A stretch of DNA of 64,000 bases from Suilimivivens sp963638365 (GTDB taxonomy: Bacteria > Bacillota > Clostridia > Lachnospirales > Lachnospiraceae), in the NCBI GenBank assembly GCA_963638365.1, contig CAVHRK010000088.1, positions 1-64,000 on the forward strand, in the 5' to 3' direction. The notes under the pieces are model-generated. The model did no database searches. It was given only the letters and a program-made list of their open reading frames with translations, and was not told where the DNA came from. A program made the translations under genes and the position numbers. Positions 51,419 to 60,445 of the stretch are shown in pieces (positions within the stretch are counted from its first letter, which is position 1; every line of letters starts with the position of its first letter).

Positions 51419-51907
51419 CTATCTTGCATTAATATAATTTACAAGTCCCTCAGCGTCAATGATTTTCTGCATAAAAGGAGGGAATGCCTGTCCTTTAAAT
51501 TCCGTACCCTTTGTCAGGTTCTTAATGATTCCGGAATCAAAATCCACCAAAACCTCATCGCCTGCATCAATTCCCTTCGATGCTTCGGCACATTCAATAA
51601 TCGGAAGTCCGATATTGATTGCATTCCGGTAAAAAATACGTGCAAAGGTTTCTGCGATCACACAACTTACTCCTGCGGCCTTAATAGCGATCGGCGCATG
51701 CTCTCTCGATGAACCGCATCCGAAGTTCTTTTCAGCAACAATGATGTCACCCTTTTTCACCTTATTCACAAAATCCCTGTCGATATCTTCCATACAATGA
51801 GTGGCAAGCTCTGCCGGATCCGAAGAATTCAGATATCTTGCAGGAATGATTACATCTGTATCCACATTGTCACCATATTTAAAAACAATACCCTGTGCTG
51901 CTTTCAT
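51419..51907 (-). CDS. leuD: 3-isopropylmalate dehydratase small subunit
   Basis: A 162-residue LeuD (GDNVDTDVIIPARYLN, GCGSSREHAP) with normal length. It pairs with LeuC for the second leucine step. ATG 51907 follows AAAGGATAAGG. Directly after leuC. Confidence 0.96.
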   Translation of the reverse strand: MKAAQGIVFKYGDNVDTDVIIPARYLNSSDPAELATHCMEDIDRDFVNKVKKGDIIVAEKNFGCGSSREHAPIAIKAAGVSCVIAETFARIFYRNAINIGLPIIECAEASKGIDAGDEVLVDFDSGIIKNLTKGTEFKGQAFPPFMQKIIDAEGLVNYINAR

Positions 51908-51929
51908 AATCCTTATCCTTTCCTGATTT

Positions 51930-53189
51930 TTATTCACACGGACATGAAATCACGCCGGTAAGCGCGCTTGCTGCTGCAACAGCAGGGCTTGCCAGATAAA
52001 CTTCAGAATCCACATGTCCCATACGTCCGACAAAGTTCCGGTTCGTTGTGGAAATACAACGTTCTCCCGCAGCCAGAACCCCCATGTAACCGCCAAGACA
52101 CGGTCCGCAGGTCGGTGTACTTACCACAGCTCCGGCCTCCACAAAGATCTTCAAAAGACCTTCTTCCATACACTGCAGGTAAATGGCCTGTGTCGCCGGA
52201 ATAATGATGCAGCGGATGCCGTCTGCCACATGCCTGCCCTTAAGGACCTCGGCCGCGGTTCTCATATCATCCATTCTTCCGTTCGTGCAGGAACCGATCA
52301 CTACCTGATCAATCTTAACATCCTCGGTAATTTCATCAATGGTCTTCGTATTCTCGGGGAGATGAGGAAAAGCAATCGTCGGGCGGAGGGTACTTAAATC
52401 AATCGTGTACTCTTCATCATAAACTGCATCCTCGTCTGCTTCGTAAATCTTATATTCCCTGTTGGAATGCTCCTTCATATAAGCAATGGCGAGATCATCG
52501 ACCGGGAAAATGCCGTTCTTACCGCCGGCTTCAATCGCCATGTTGGCAATCGTAAAACGGTCATCCATTGTAAGGTTCTTAATGCCGTCGCCGGTAAATT
52601 CCATGGATTTATATAACGCGCCATCCACACCGATCATACCTATAATATGTAAAATTACATCCTTACCGCTTACCCATTTGGAAGGCTTGCCGGTAAGTAC
52701 GAAGCGGATTGCACCGGGCACCTTGAACCAGGCCTTGCCGGTAGCCATTCCGGCTGCCATATCGGTACTTCCGACACCGGTAGAAAATGCGCCAAGTGCT
52801 CCGTAGGTACAGGTATGGGAGTCTGCTCCGATAATCACGTCTCCGGCTACCGTAAGTCCTTTCTCCGGAAGAAGTGCATGTTCGATTCCCATCTGTCCCA
52901 CTTCAAAGTAATTCGTAATCTCGTTCTTACGTGCAAATTCACGTACGCATTTGCAATGCTCTGCTGATTTAATATCCTTATTCGGAACAAAATGATCCGG
53001 AACGAGTGCAATCTTGTCCTTATCAAAGACACCATCCACATTCATTTTGCTCATTTCTTTAATCGCAACCGGACTGGTAATATCATTACCAAGCACCAGA
53101 TCCAGATCAGCTTCAATGAGCTGTCCTGCTTCTACACAATCTAATCCTGCATGCGCTGCAAGGATCTTCTGTGTCATCGTCATTCCCAT
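51930..53189 (-). CDS. leuC: 3-isopropylmalate dehydratase large subunit
   Basis: A 419-residue LeuC of the aconitase family; Fe-S cysteines in GSCTNGR and TPTCGPCLGG. It isomerises 2-isopropylmalate. The ATG follows AGGAGGTATGGATC. A terminator lies upstream after ilvC, so leuCD may use its own promoter. Confidence 0.96.
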   Translation of the reverse strand: MGMTMTQKILAAHAGLDCVEAGQLIEADLDLVLGNDITSPVAIKEMSKMNVDGVFDKDKIALVPDHFVPNKDIKSAEHCKCVREFARKNEITNYFEVGQMGIEHALLPEKGLTVAGDVIIGADSHTCTYGALGAFSTGVGSTDMAAGMATGKAWFKVPGAIRFVLTGKPSKWVSGKDVILHIIGMIGVDGALYKSMEFTGDGIKNLTMDDRFTIANMAIEAGGKNGIFPVDDLAIAYMKEHSNREYKIYEADEDAVYDEEYTIDLSTLRPTIAFPHLPENTKTIDEITEDVKIDQVVIGSCTNGRMDDMRTAAEVLKGRHVADGIRCIIIPATQAIYLQCMEEGLLKIFVEAGAVVSTPTCGPCLGGYMGVLAAGERCISTTNRNFVGRMGHVDSEVYLASPAVAAASALTGVISCPCE

Positions 53190-53285
53190 GATCCATACCT
53201 CCTAAACAATCTATTACATAGAATACCACATTCTGTCGATTTTGAAAAATGAAAATTTCGTGAATTCTTTTGGATTCATATAAAC

Positions 53286-53317
53286 ATAACAACACCCGGG
53301 GATTTCTCTCCGGGTGC
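53286..53317 (-). terminator. Terminator after ilvC
   Basis: CACCCGG pairs with CCGGGTG across a 10-base loop, followed by TTGTT on the minus strand, 26 bases past the ilvC stop. Confidence 0.75.
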
Positions 53318-53342
53318 GTATCTCTTTCTTTGTTTGGAACGA

Positions 53343-54362
53343 TTAGTTGTTGATCAGCTTATCGCTTTCATTGTTCCAGCTATATAACTTACGGATTTCT
53401 TTACCAACCTGCTCTGAAGGATGTTCAGCAGCAAGCTTTCTCATTGCCTTGAAGTGAGCCTGTCCACCGGCAGCAGACATATCTAACAGGAAGTCCTTTG
53501 CAAAAGTACCATCCTGAATGTCCTTCAGGATCTTCTTCATGGTCTTCTTGGTTTCTTCGGTAATGATCTTAGGTCCTGTGATGTAATCACCATATTCAGC
53601 GGTGTTGGAAATGGAATATCTCATTCCTTCGAAACCGGACTGGTAAATCAGGTCTACGATCAGCTTCATTTCATGGATACATTCAAAGTATGCGTTTCTC
53701 GGATCATAACCAGCTTCGCAAAGTGTTTCGAAACCAGCCTGCATTAATGCACACACACCACCACAGAGAACAGCCTGCTCACCAAAGAGGTCTGTTTCGG
53801 TTTCGGTACGGAATGTGGTCTCTAAGACACCAGCTCTTGCTCCACCGATTGCAAGTGCATAAGCAAGTGCCATGTCAAGTGCCTTACCGGTAGCATCCTG
53901 ATGTACGGCAACCAGACAGGGAACACCCTTGCCAGCCTGATACTCGCTGCGGACGGTATGTCCGGGTCCCTTAGGTGCGATCATGGTAACGTCTACGAAC
54001 TTAGGCGGTACGATCTGGTTGAAGTGGATGTTGAAGCCGTGTGCGAACATCAGCATATTGCCTTCTTCGAGGTTCGGCTCGATGTCTTTCTTGTACATAG
54101 CAGCCTGTAATTCATCATTAATAAGAATCATGATAATATCTGCTTTTTTAGCAGCTTCTGCTGCTGTATATACTTCAAATCCCTGTGCTTCTGCTTTTGC
54201 CCAGGATTTGGAGCCTTCATAAAGACCAATAATGACATGGCATCCTGATTCCTTTGCATTTAATGCATGTGCATGTCCCTGGCTGCCATAGCCAATAATC
54301 GCAATTGTTTTTCCTTCCAGTAAAGAGAGATTACAATCTTCCTGATAATAAATATTTGCCAT
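53343..54362 (-). CDS. ilvC: Ketol-acid reductoisomerase (NADP+)
   Basis: A 339-residue class I KARI: Rossmann GYGSQGHAHALN, KGPGHTVR and the metal-binding D/E residues. It converts acetolactate to dihydroxyisovalerate. ATG 54362 follows AAAGGAG; a longer frame to 54416 has no ribosome site. It is downstream of two acetolactate synthase small subunits. Confidence 0.96.
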   Translation of the reverse strand: MANIYYQEDCNLSLLEGKTIAIIGYGSQGHAHALNAKESGCHVIIGLYEGSKSWAKAEAQGFEVYTAAEAAKKADIIMILINDELQAAMYKKDIEPNLEEGNMLMFAHGFNIHFNQIVPPKFVDVTMIAPKGPGHTVRSEYQAGKGVPCLVAVHQDATGKALDMALAYALAIGGARAGVLETTFRTETETDLFGEQAVLCGGVCALMQAGFETLCEAGYDPRNAYFECIHEMKLIVDLIYQSGFEGMRYSISNTAEYGDYITGPKIITEETKKTMKKILKDIQDGTFAKDFLLDMSAAGGQAHFKAMRKLAAEHPSEQVGKEIRKLYSWNNESDKLINN

Positions 54363-54437
54363 TTCAATGACTCCTTTCGCTGAGGTTTCTCCTCTAATTT
54401 TATGCCAAATCTGCAATGCAGAATTTTGGTTCCTTAG

Positions 54438-54938
54438 TTAATTCAGGTAGGTAACATTCTCGGATCCTCTTCCGAGACCTGCAATACCTGTTCTTGCAAG
54501 CTCTAAGATTTCAAAGCCGCTTAACAGATTTAAAAAGGCGTCAATCTTTGCCTGTCCGCCGGTCATTTCAATAATCAGACTGTCCACCGCAACGTCGATG
54601 ATGTTGGCACGGAAGGTATTCGTTAATAAAATCACTCCCTGACGCTGCTCCTCATTCGCTCTTACCTTAATCAGGGCAAGTTCACGGTAAACACTGATCT
54701 CCGGCTCCAATTCCTTGACATCACGGACGTCCTCGAGCTTTCCTACCTGCTTCTCAATCTGTGCAAGTGTTTCAGCATCACCGGATGCCACAATGGTAAT
54801 CCGGGTAATCCGTGCATCTGCGGTTACACCTGCCGTAATACTTTCAATATTATATCCTCTCCGGGAAAACAAACCGGAAATGCGGCTTAAAACACCCGAA
54901 GTATTATCTACTAATAACTGAAATACTTTCTTCTGCAT
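54438..54938 (-). CDS. Acetolactate synthase small subunit, copy 2
   Basis: A 166-residue ACT-domain regulatory subunit (VFQLLVDNTSGVLSRISGLFSRRGYNIESI). It is a closer match to canonical IlvN/IlvH than the neighbouring paralogue. AGGAGG precedes the ATG. A promoter with near-consensus hexamers sits just upstream, between the two paralogues. Confidence 0.9.
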   Translation of the reverse strand: MQKKVFQLLVDNTSGVLSRISGLFSRRGYNIESITAGVTADARITRITIVASGDAETLAQIEKQVGKLEDVRDVKELEPEISVYRELALIKVRANEEQRQGVILLTNTFRANIIDVAVDSLIIEMTGGQAKIDAFLNLLSGFEILELARTGIAGLGRGSENVTYLN

Positions 54939-54994
54939 GGGATCCTCCTGTTTCGAGATCCTTAAACGGATTTCTCTTGTTAATGCTAGTACCG

Positions 54995-55023
54995 ATTTTA
55001 CAACTCTGCTATGTAAAAGTCAA
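54995..55023 (-). promoter_or_regulatory. Predicted promoter of ilvN2-ilvC
   Basis: TTGACT (55018-55023), 17-base spacer, TAAAAT (54995-55000), internal to the ilv cluster. Confidence 0.68.
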
Positions 55024-55030
55024 CGACAAC

Positions 55031-55519
55031 CTAATCGGTTTCTTTGCATTTTTGTAAAGCCAGAGTTCCGGTGCGTGCCACTTCCACAATGCTGATTCCT
55101 TTAAACATTTCCATGAAGGTTTGAATCTTTTCCGGGGTATCACACATCTGAATCATCATCGTATGTGGGGAAAAATCCACAATATTGGCATTGTCGGTAA
55201 TTTCACACATTTCAATGATGTCACGGCGGTTTGTTTTATTATACTTCACCTTCATTAAGAGAAGTTCCCTTGAAATACTGCTTCCTTCATCAAAGGTCTT
55301 TACCTTAATCACATCAAGCTTCTTATTTAACTGCTTTTCAATCTGTTCAATCGTCCGCTTGTCCCCGCTGCTGACAATTGTCATACAGGAAACGTCCCTG
55401 TCCTGTGTTTCACCAACGGCAAGGGAATCAATGTTAAAGCATCTTCTGGAAAAGAGACCTGCAACCTTACACAGAACACCGGAATGGTTTTCAACTAAAA
55501 CGGAATAAATTCTTTTCAT
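55031..55519 (-). CDS. Acetolactate synthase small subunit paralogue, copy 1
   Basis: A 162-residue ACT protein (IYSVLVENHSGVLCKVAGLFSRRCFNIDSLAVGETQ) with the same layout as its neighbour but diverged, including extra Cys. It is encoded immediately after ilvB (9-base gap), so it is the natural partner by position. Which paralogue regulates IlvB is open. ATG 55519 preferred over GTG 55525. Confidence 0.87.
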   Translation of the reverse strand: MKRIYSVLVENHSGVLCKVAGLFSRRCFNIDSLAVGETQDRDVSCMTIVSSGDKRTIEQIEKQLNKKLDVIKVKTFDEGSSISRELLLMKVKYNKTNRRDIIEMCEITDNANIVDFSPHTMMIQMCDTPEKIQTFMEMFKGISIVEVARTGTLALQKCKETD

Positions 55520-55534
55520 CTGCACATCTCCCTC

Positions 55535-57151
55535 CTACTTTACCAGATCCATGGGATCAATCAGACACTCTAACAATACGGATTCGTCTTTGCTTAAGAA
55601 ATCCGCAATTGTCTGTTCTGCATGATCCATGTTTTCCAAACGTAAATATTTCATGCCAAAGGCAGGCGCTAAGAGTTCAAGATCCGGGCTTCCACTTAAG
55701 TCAACGACCGAATAATGATCCTGATAGGTGTAATGCTGGTATTCTCTTACCATTCCGAGGTAATTGTTCTTTAATACAACGATCTTCACCGGCACCTGAT
55801 ACTGGCGCATGGTAGCAAGTTCCATCATCGACATCTGGAAGGAACCGTCACCGCAGACTGCAATAACCTGACGCTTCTTATCCGCAAGCTTTGCGCCCAG
55901 TGCTGCCGGAATGGAATACCCCATTGTACCCATACCACCGGAGGTTAAAAACTTCCCCTTCTTTACAATATGGTAGCCGCAGGACCAGATCTGGTTCTGT
56001 CCGACATCGGCTACATAGACCGCATCCTCATCCATGGCACGGCTTAACAGTTCAATAAACTTCGCCGGATCCACATAAGCCGGATTCGGGTTCCGCTTCG
56101 AAACCATGGATACGCGGTAACCATTTAAGGTGTTAAGCCAATCCTTATGCTCCACATGAAGTTCCTGGGAAAGCAGATCCTTAAAGATATGCTTCGCATC
56201 TCCGACAAGCGGGATTCCCGGACCTACATTCTTGCCGATTTCGGCAGGGTCCACATCAATATGAATCAATACTTTATTCTCGGTAATCAGATCCGGCTGA
56301 CTGATCGCACGGTCCGCTACACGGGCGCCCACCATGATAATCAGGTCTGCTTCATTCATTGCACGGTTGGCACAGGGCTTTCCGTTATTTCCAACCATTC
56401 CGTAATAAAGAGGATGTTCTGTCGGCATCACACCGATTCCCATCATCGTGGAAACAACCGGAATATCATGCACCATGGCAAATTCCTGTAATTCTTCCTT
56501 TGCATCAGCTAAAAGGACACCGCCGCCCGCGCAGATAATCGGACGTTTGCAATCCTCCAACTCGCGAATCACCTTTTTAATCTGTGCCATATTGCCCTTC
56601 ACGGTCGGCTTATAGGTCCGCATGGAAACGCTTTCCGGATAAACAAACTTCTTAAGTTCTGCATTCTGGACATCGATCGGAATATCAATCAGTACCGGGC
56701 CCTTTCTTCCGGTATTTGCAATGTGGAAGGCTTCCTTCATGATTCTGGGAATATCAGAAACCTTCTTAACCAGATAACTGTATTTTACAAAGGATTCTAC
56801 CGCACCGGTAATGTCTGCCTCCTGAAAGACATCACTTCCTAATAAAGAAGAATCTACCTGTCCGGTAATGCATACTAACGGAATGCTGTCTGCAAATGCC
56901 GTAGCAACGCCGGTAATCAGATTGGTTGCTCCCGGTCCCGATGTTACGGCGCAGACGCCGACCTCTCCCGTGACACGTGCCAGTCCGCTCGCGGCATGGG
57001 CAGCATTCTGTTCGGTGCGAATTAAAATGGTCTGGATATCGGAATCCAGAATACTATTATAAAAAGGACAAATGGCAACACCCGGATAACCGAAAACGTA
57101 TTTTACCCCTTCCTCTTCTAAACATTTAACAATTGCATCTGCTCCTATCAT
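55535..57151 (-). CDS. ilvB: Acetolactate synthase large subunit
   Basis: A 538-residue ThDP enzyme: catalytic Glu in RTEQNAAHAA, FAD/ThDP motifs VGARVADR and GDGSFQMSM...NN. It forms acetolactate or acetohydroxybutyrate, the first common step of valine and isoleucine synthesis. It begins 35 bases after the upstream small membrane protein gene. Length slightly short of 560, within range. Confidence 0.95.
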   Translation of the reverse strand: MIGADAIVKCLEEEGVKYVFGYPGVAICPFYNSILDSDIQTILIRTEQNAAHAASGLARVTGEVGVCAVTSGPGATNLITGVATAFADSIPLVCITGQVDSSLLGSDVFQEADITGAVESFVKYSYLVKKVSDIPRIMKEAFHIANTGRKGPVLIDIPIDVQNAELKKFVYPESVSMRTYKPTVKGNMAQIKKVIRELEDCKRPIICAGGGVLLADAKEELQEFAMVHDIPVVSTMMGIGVMPTEHPLYYGMVGNNGKPCANRAMNEADLIIMVGARVADRAISQPDLITENKVLIHIDVDPAEIGKNVGPGIPLVGDAKHIFKDLLSQELHVEHKDWLNTLNGYRVSMVSKRNPNPAYVDPAKFIELLSRAMDEDAVYVADVGQNQIWSCGYHIVKKGKFLTSGGMGTMGYSIPAALGAKLADKKRQVIAVCGDGSFQMSMMELATMRQYQVPVKIVVLKNNYLGMVREYQHYTYQDHYSVVDLSGSPDLELLAPAFGMKYLRLENMDHAEQTIADFLSKDESVLLECLIDPMDLVK

Positions 57152-57186
57152 TGTTTTCCCTTCCTGTCTTTACTCTTCTGTCTAAC

Positions 57187-57642
57187 CTAAAATACCTTGA
57201 AAAATTTAGCAAGTGGTTCTACCACATCACCAAGATTTTTAATGGATTTATTTAAGCCCTCAAAGTCAATGGAATCCATCTTCTTCACAACACCCTGCAG
57301 GGCGGTTGAATTGTCTTCAATAAACGTATCCAGCTGATCTCCTACGGATGTAATGCTGTCACTCATGGTCTTCACGCTGGCAATCGTTTCGTCCAACACC
57401 TCCAGACGGTTGTTCACCTCTCCGAGCAATGCATTCGCATTACCAAGCAGATGATTTGCCTTCGGGACGACTGCAAAGAGACTGATCACAACTGCTACAG
57501 CCATCACACCCACGAAGCAGGTCGAAAGCCTTGTGTAAAACAACTGCTTCTTGGCCGTCTTTAGCAATTCCTGCGTGATCCCTTCGGAAGATGTGTTCTC
57601 TTCTGTAACTTCTGGTTCCTGATTCTGCTGTAGTTCTTCCAT
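57187..57642 (-). CDS. Hypothetical single-TM coiled-coil protein
   Basis: A 151-residue protein: acidic start, one membrane segment (about 40-60, LSTCFVGVMAVAVVISLFAV), then heptad-like helices (ANALLGEVNNRLEVLDETIASVKTM) and an amphipathic C-terminus. AGGA precedes the ATG. It lies upstream of ilvB in the same direction, possibly the first gene of the ilv transcript. Family unknown. Confidence 0.72.
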   Translation of the reverse strand: MEELQQNQEPEVTEENTSSEGITQELLKTAKKQLFYTRLSTCFVGVMAVAVVISLFAVVPKANHLLGNANALLGEVNNRLEVLDETIASVKTMSDSITSVGDQLDTFIEDNSTALQGVVKKMDSIDFEGLNKSIKNLGDVVEPLAKFFKVF

Positions 57643-57682
57643 GTTTTCCTCCCAAAACGGATTTTATAAAATTGTACTGATT

Positions 57683-57710
57683 TTTATACATTGCTTATAT
57701 GCTATCACAA
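57683..57710 (-). promoter_or_regulatory. Predicted promoter upstream of the ilv cluster
   Basis: TTGTGA (57705-57710), 16-base spacer, TATAAA (57683-57688), 41 bases before the 57187-57642 gene. No T-box-like leader fits. Confidence 0.52.
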
Positions 57711-57734
57711 AATTTCAAAAAATACTATCCTTTC

Positions 57735-57763
57735 TTGATTTCATTTCTTAACTATGTTAACTT
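57735..57763 (+). promoter_or_regulatory. Predicted promoter of the lipoprotein gene
   Basis: TTGATT, 17-base spacer, TAACTT, 45 bases before the ATG at 57809. Confidence 0.45.
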
Positions 57764-57808
57764 ATTTTTAGATTATTACAGAAGGTAAAACTTTAGAGAG
57801 GGGTTCCT

Positions 57809-58480
57809 ATGATATTTCACAATTTCCATAAAACCGCCGGAATGAGGTTATTGTTTCCGGTGTTGTTCCTGCCACTTTTTCTTACCGGGTGCGGCAAGGA
57901 TAAAGCGGTTGAAACCTATCGTGCAAACATGACGCAGTTCTTTGAAAATGTACAGACCATCAACGATGCGATCAATCAGCTCGATCCCAACGATGAAAAT
58001 ATCGGGGATCAATTACTTCCGCTTCTTGACAGTCTGGATAAATCCTTTTCCCAGATGGCTTCCTTAGAGGTACCGGACGGTTTCCCCGGTGTTGCGGATT
58101 TAGCAACCGATGCCAGTAAATATATGACCGAAGCGGTTTCCTATTATCATCAGGCTTACGGTGGCGAAGAATATGACAAGACCTCCGCAGACATTGCTTA
58201 TCAGAATTACCAGTTTGCGAATAAGCGGCTCCAGTATATTGTCCAGATCCTTCACGGCGATATTCCGGAAGAAATCTTCACCTATGACGAGGACGCTTCT
58301 GATGGCAGCACGGATCCTTCTACCGATGAATTTACAGAGGATCCTGCAATGGATTCTACGGAAGATACTTATGAGGATTCTGAGGATTATTCCGAAGAAG
58401 ATGAATTTGCTTATGGCGATGTTCCCGGAACTACGGACGAAAATACTTCAGAAGCTTCCGGCGAAGAAACTACAGAATAA
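57809..58480 (+). CDS. Acidic lipoprotein of unknown function
   Basis: A 223-residue lipoprotein: signal with lipobox LTGC (residues about 26-29), helical middle (40-155, NVQTINDAINQLDPNDENIGDQLLPLLDSLDKSF) and a strongly acidic Asp/Glu/Thr/Ser tail of about 60 residues. The ATG follows GAGAGGGG. It is divergent from the ilv-side membrane gene. Not recognised as any named family. Confidence 0.78.
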   Translation: MIFHNFHKTAGMRLLFPVLFLPLFLTGCGKDKAVETYRANMTQFFENVQTINDAINQLDPNDENIGDQLLPLLDSLDKSFSQMASLEVPDGFPGVADLATDASKYMTEAVSYYHQAYGGEEYDKTSADIAYQNYQFANKRLQYIVQILHGDIPEEIFTYDEDASDGSTDPSTDEFTEDPAMDSTEDTYEDSEDYSEEDEFAYGDVPGTTDENTSEASGEETTE

Positions 58481-58523
58481 ATAGAATTAACAGAATAAAC
58501 AAAAGATTTATTAAAAACAGAAA

Positions 58524-58564
58524 AAGTTCGAATACAAAGCAGGAAGCTTTGTATTCGAACTTTT
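58524..58564. terminator. Long perfect bidirectional terminator
   Basis: An 18-bp perfect stem, AAGTTCGAATACAAAGC with its complement around AGGAA, and A/T flanks. It separates the convergent lipoprotein and zinc-ribbon genes. Confidence 0.87.
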
Positions 58565-58567
58565 AAT

Positions 58568-59236
58568 TTACCAGATAAATCCCGTTACTCCAAGTTCATC
58601 ATAAAGATCCATAATCTGGCTCTGTAATGCCGGATTGTTCGGAAGAATTACAAAGGCATAAACCAGAAGGTATACTGCAATTAAGAATCCGATAATGCCA
58701 ACAATCAGGGATGCGATTGCCATTCCCTTATTACCCTTGTGCTGAACCAGTGCAATGATAGCAAGTACAATGGATGCGATTGCCAGAATCAGTGCAAATA
58801 CATCCAGACAGCAGCATAAAATGGATAAAATAGATAAGATCAGGGAAGTAATCGTCATCCAGTTTCCACTCTTCTTTTCCGGCTCCTGCGGTACAGAATT
58901 ATATGCAGGCTGTTGGTATACGTTCTGCTGCGCTGGCTGCTGGTACACATTCTGCTGGGCCGGCTGCTGATATACATTCTGCTGTGGCTCGGCCTGTTCG
59001 GGCTGTCCGGAGAATGCGCCCTCCGGCGTTCCGATGTCTACCGGGCGTCCTTCAAAGGCAGGCTGTACCTGCGGCTCATGTACCGGTTCCTCCACTACAG
59101 GAGGTACAACCGGTGCTGCCGGTTCTTCCGCTACAGGGGTCTCTACTGCAGGTGCTTCCTCTAATCTGGTTCCACATCCCTCACAGAATAAAGAAGTATC
59201 CTTGTTCTGTGCTCCACAATTCTTACATACTTTCAT
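58568..59236 (-). CDS. Zinc-ribbon and DUF4190-like multi-TM protein
   Basis: A 222-residue protein: N-terminal zinc ribbon CKNCG...CEGCG, a Pro/Glu/Val-rich linker with three NVYQQPAQQ copies (about 85-115), and three hydrophobic segments (about 125-200, DUF4190-like). Topology suggests a cytoplasmic zinc finger on a membrane body. Function unknown. It is one of a similar pair flanking a DUF2752 gene. Confidence 0.83.
   Translation of the reverse strand: MKVCKNCGAQNKDTSLFCEGCGTRLEEAPAVETPVAEEPAAPVVPPVVEEPVHEPQVQPAFEGRPVDIGTPEGAFSGQPEQAEPQQNVYQQPAQQNVYQQPAQQNVYQQPAYNSVPQEPEKKSGNWMTITSLILSILSILCCCLDVFALILAIASIVLAIIALVQHKGNKGMAIASLIVGIIGFLIAVYLLVYAFVILPNNPALQSQIMDLYDELGVTGFIW
58908..58988. repeat. 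Three 27-bp tandem repeats in the zinc-ribbon gene
   Basis: Units 58908-58934, 58935-58961 and 58962-58988 encode QQNVYQQPA-type repeats. Near-identical, so they could change in number by slippage. Confidence 0.9.
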
Positions 59237-59267
59237 CCTTGTTCTCCTTTTATATAAAATAATATTT

Positions 59268-59699
59268 TTAATATCCCTTTACTTTTAAGTAAATCAGAAA
59301 CAGCTTCACAAACCACTGGAGCAACACAATACCAATAAACACATAGGCATAAATCTGTACCGGTATCTCTTTGCGGTAAGTTGCTTTGTCATGGCCGAAT
59401 CTCCGATAAAGATACAATGCCATAAAATGCAGATAACAGACCGCAAGTGTAAGCACCGCCGGATGATAACAGAGGCTTAAGAAAAACTCTCCGCGGAAAA
59501 ACAGGATAAAAGCCCTTGTTCCTCCACATCCCGGACAGGGAAGCCCGGTTCTTAACCGGAAGGCACAGTTCGTAAGCTCTTCCGTATAATGATATCCCCA
59601 CCGTGAAAACCAGATTCCGAACAGAATCCCGGGGATGATTACTACCGCAGCAAGATAAAAAAATAAATCATCGGCTCTTCTTATTGTTATCTTCTTCAT
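59268..59699 (-). CDS. DUF2752 family membrane protein
   Basis: A 143-residue protein with three membrane segments and the DUF2752 core CPGCGGTRAFILFFRGEF. Its ATG overlaps the upstream zinc-ribbon stop (ATGA), so the two are coupled. Function unknown; the CxxCGGTR motif suggests metal or thiol chemistry, by inference only. Confidence 0.86.
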   Translation of the reverse strand: MKKITIRRADDLFFYLAAVVIIPGILFGIWFSRWGYHYTEELTNCAFRLRTGLPCPGCGGTRAFILFFRGEFFLSLCYHPAVLTLAVCYLHFMALYLYRRFGHDKATYRKEIPVQIYAYVFIGIVLLQWFVKLFLIYLKVKGY

Positions 59700-60286
59700 C
59701 AAAAGTTGTAGTACACTCCGAAATCATTCATAAGATTATCAAGCCCATCCATATCGCCAATGTTATATTCTTCGCCAAGAATTCCGGTCATCAGACCTTT
59801 CGTAAAGGATGCCGGTAATGCCAGTGCAAAAATCATGCCAACTAATGCGATACCGCCACAAACAAGTCCGGCAATCGCCATTCCCTTTCCTTCAAAGGCT
59901 TTCACCAGTGAAATAATACCAAGTACAACCGCGGCAATCGCAAGCAATACATTGAGTCCGCCACAACAGCTTCCACAACAGGCCAGCGGACAGCAGAGCA
60001 AAGAAAGAATACCGCAGACCAGTGATGCAATCGCTACGCCGATATAGCCGCCTTCTTTCTTAGGTTCCTCAGGAACCGAATAATAGGTCTGTGCGGACTG
60101 GGCAGACTGGGGTGTATAAGTATAAGTACTTTGTGTATCATTGGAAACCACGTCACCGGTTAAGGGTTCTGTATCCAGCTTCTGCTCCTGAACAGGTGTC
60201 TCCAATCCGGCTCCGCAGTTTACACAGAAATGTGCGGAGGCTTCATTCTCTGCGCCACAGGAAGTACAATAAATTTTCTCGTTCAT
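59699..60286 (-). CDS. Zinc-ribbon and DUF4190-like multi-TM protein, second
   Basis: A 195-residue protein with N-terminal CTSCG...CVNCG, a Gln/Ser/Thr-rich linker, and three hydrophobic segments containing a run of cysteines (LLCCPLACCGSCCGG). Related in layout to the 58568 gene. ATG 60286 lies 8 bases after AGGAG. It starts the three-gene cluster. Confidence 0.83.
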   Translation of the reverse strand: MNEKIYCTSCGAENEASAHFCVNCGAGLETPVQEQKLDTEPLTGDVVSNDTQSTYTYTPQSAQSAQTYYSVPEEPKKEGGYIGVAIASLVCGILSLLCCPLACCGSCCGGLNVLLAIAAVVLGIISLVKAFEGKGMAIAGLVCGGIALVGMIFALALPASFTKGLMTGILGEEYNIGDMDGLDNLMNDFGVYYNF

Positions 60287-60374
60287 TCCATATCTCCTCT
60301 CTTGAATAACACTATCATTATAACGGGTAATTACAGAAATTACAATGTACAAACGTCCTATAAAAGAACCCTGT

Positions 60375-60417
60375 AAAAAGGAGCAGCCTGTAGAAAATCA
60401 TTCTGCAAACTGCTCCT
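60375..60417 (-). terminator. Terminator after the GGGtGRT gene
   Basis: GGAGCAG pairs with CTGCTCC across a 23-base loop that holds an inner stem (TTGCAGAA/TTCTACAG), then TTTTTA on the minus strand, 29 bases past the stop. Confidence 0.75.
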
Positions 60418-60445
60418 GTTGTTATTCTATGCTCGTTTCGGTAAA

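Noticed and set aside
57152..57808. A T-box riboswitch for the ilv genes
   Set aside because: The gap upstream of ilvB is only 35 bases, and the next gap lacks the T-box TGG motif and antiterminator fold.
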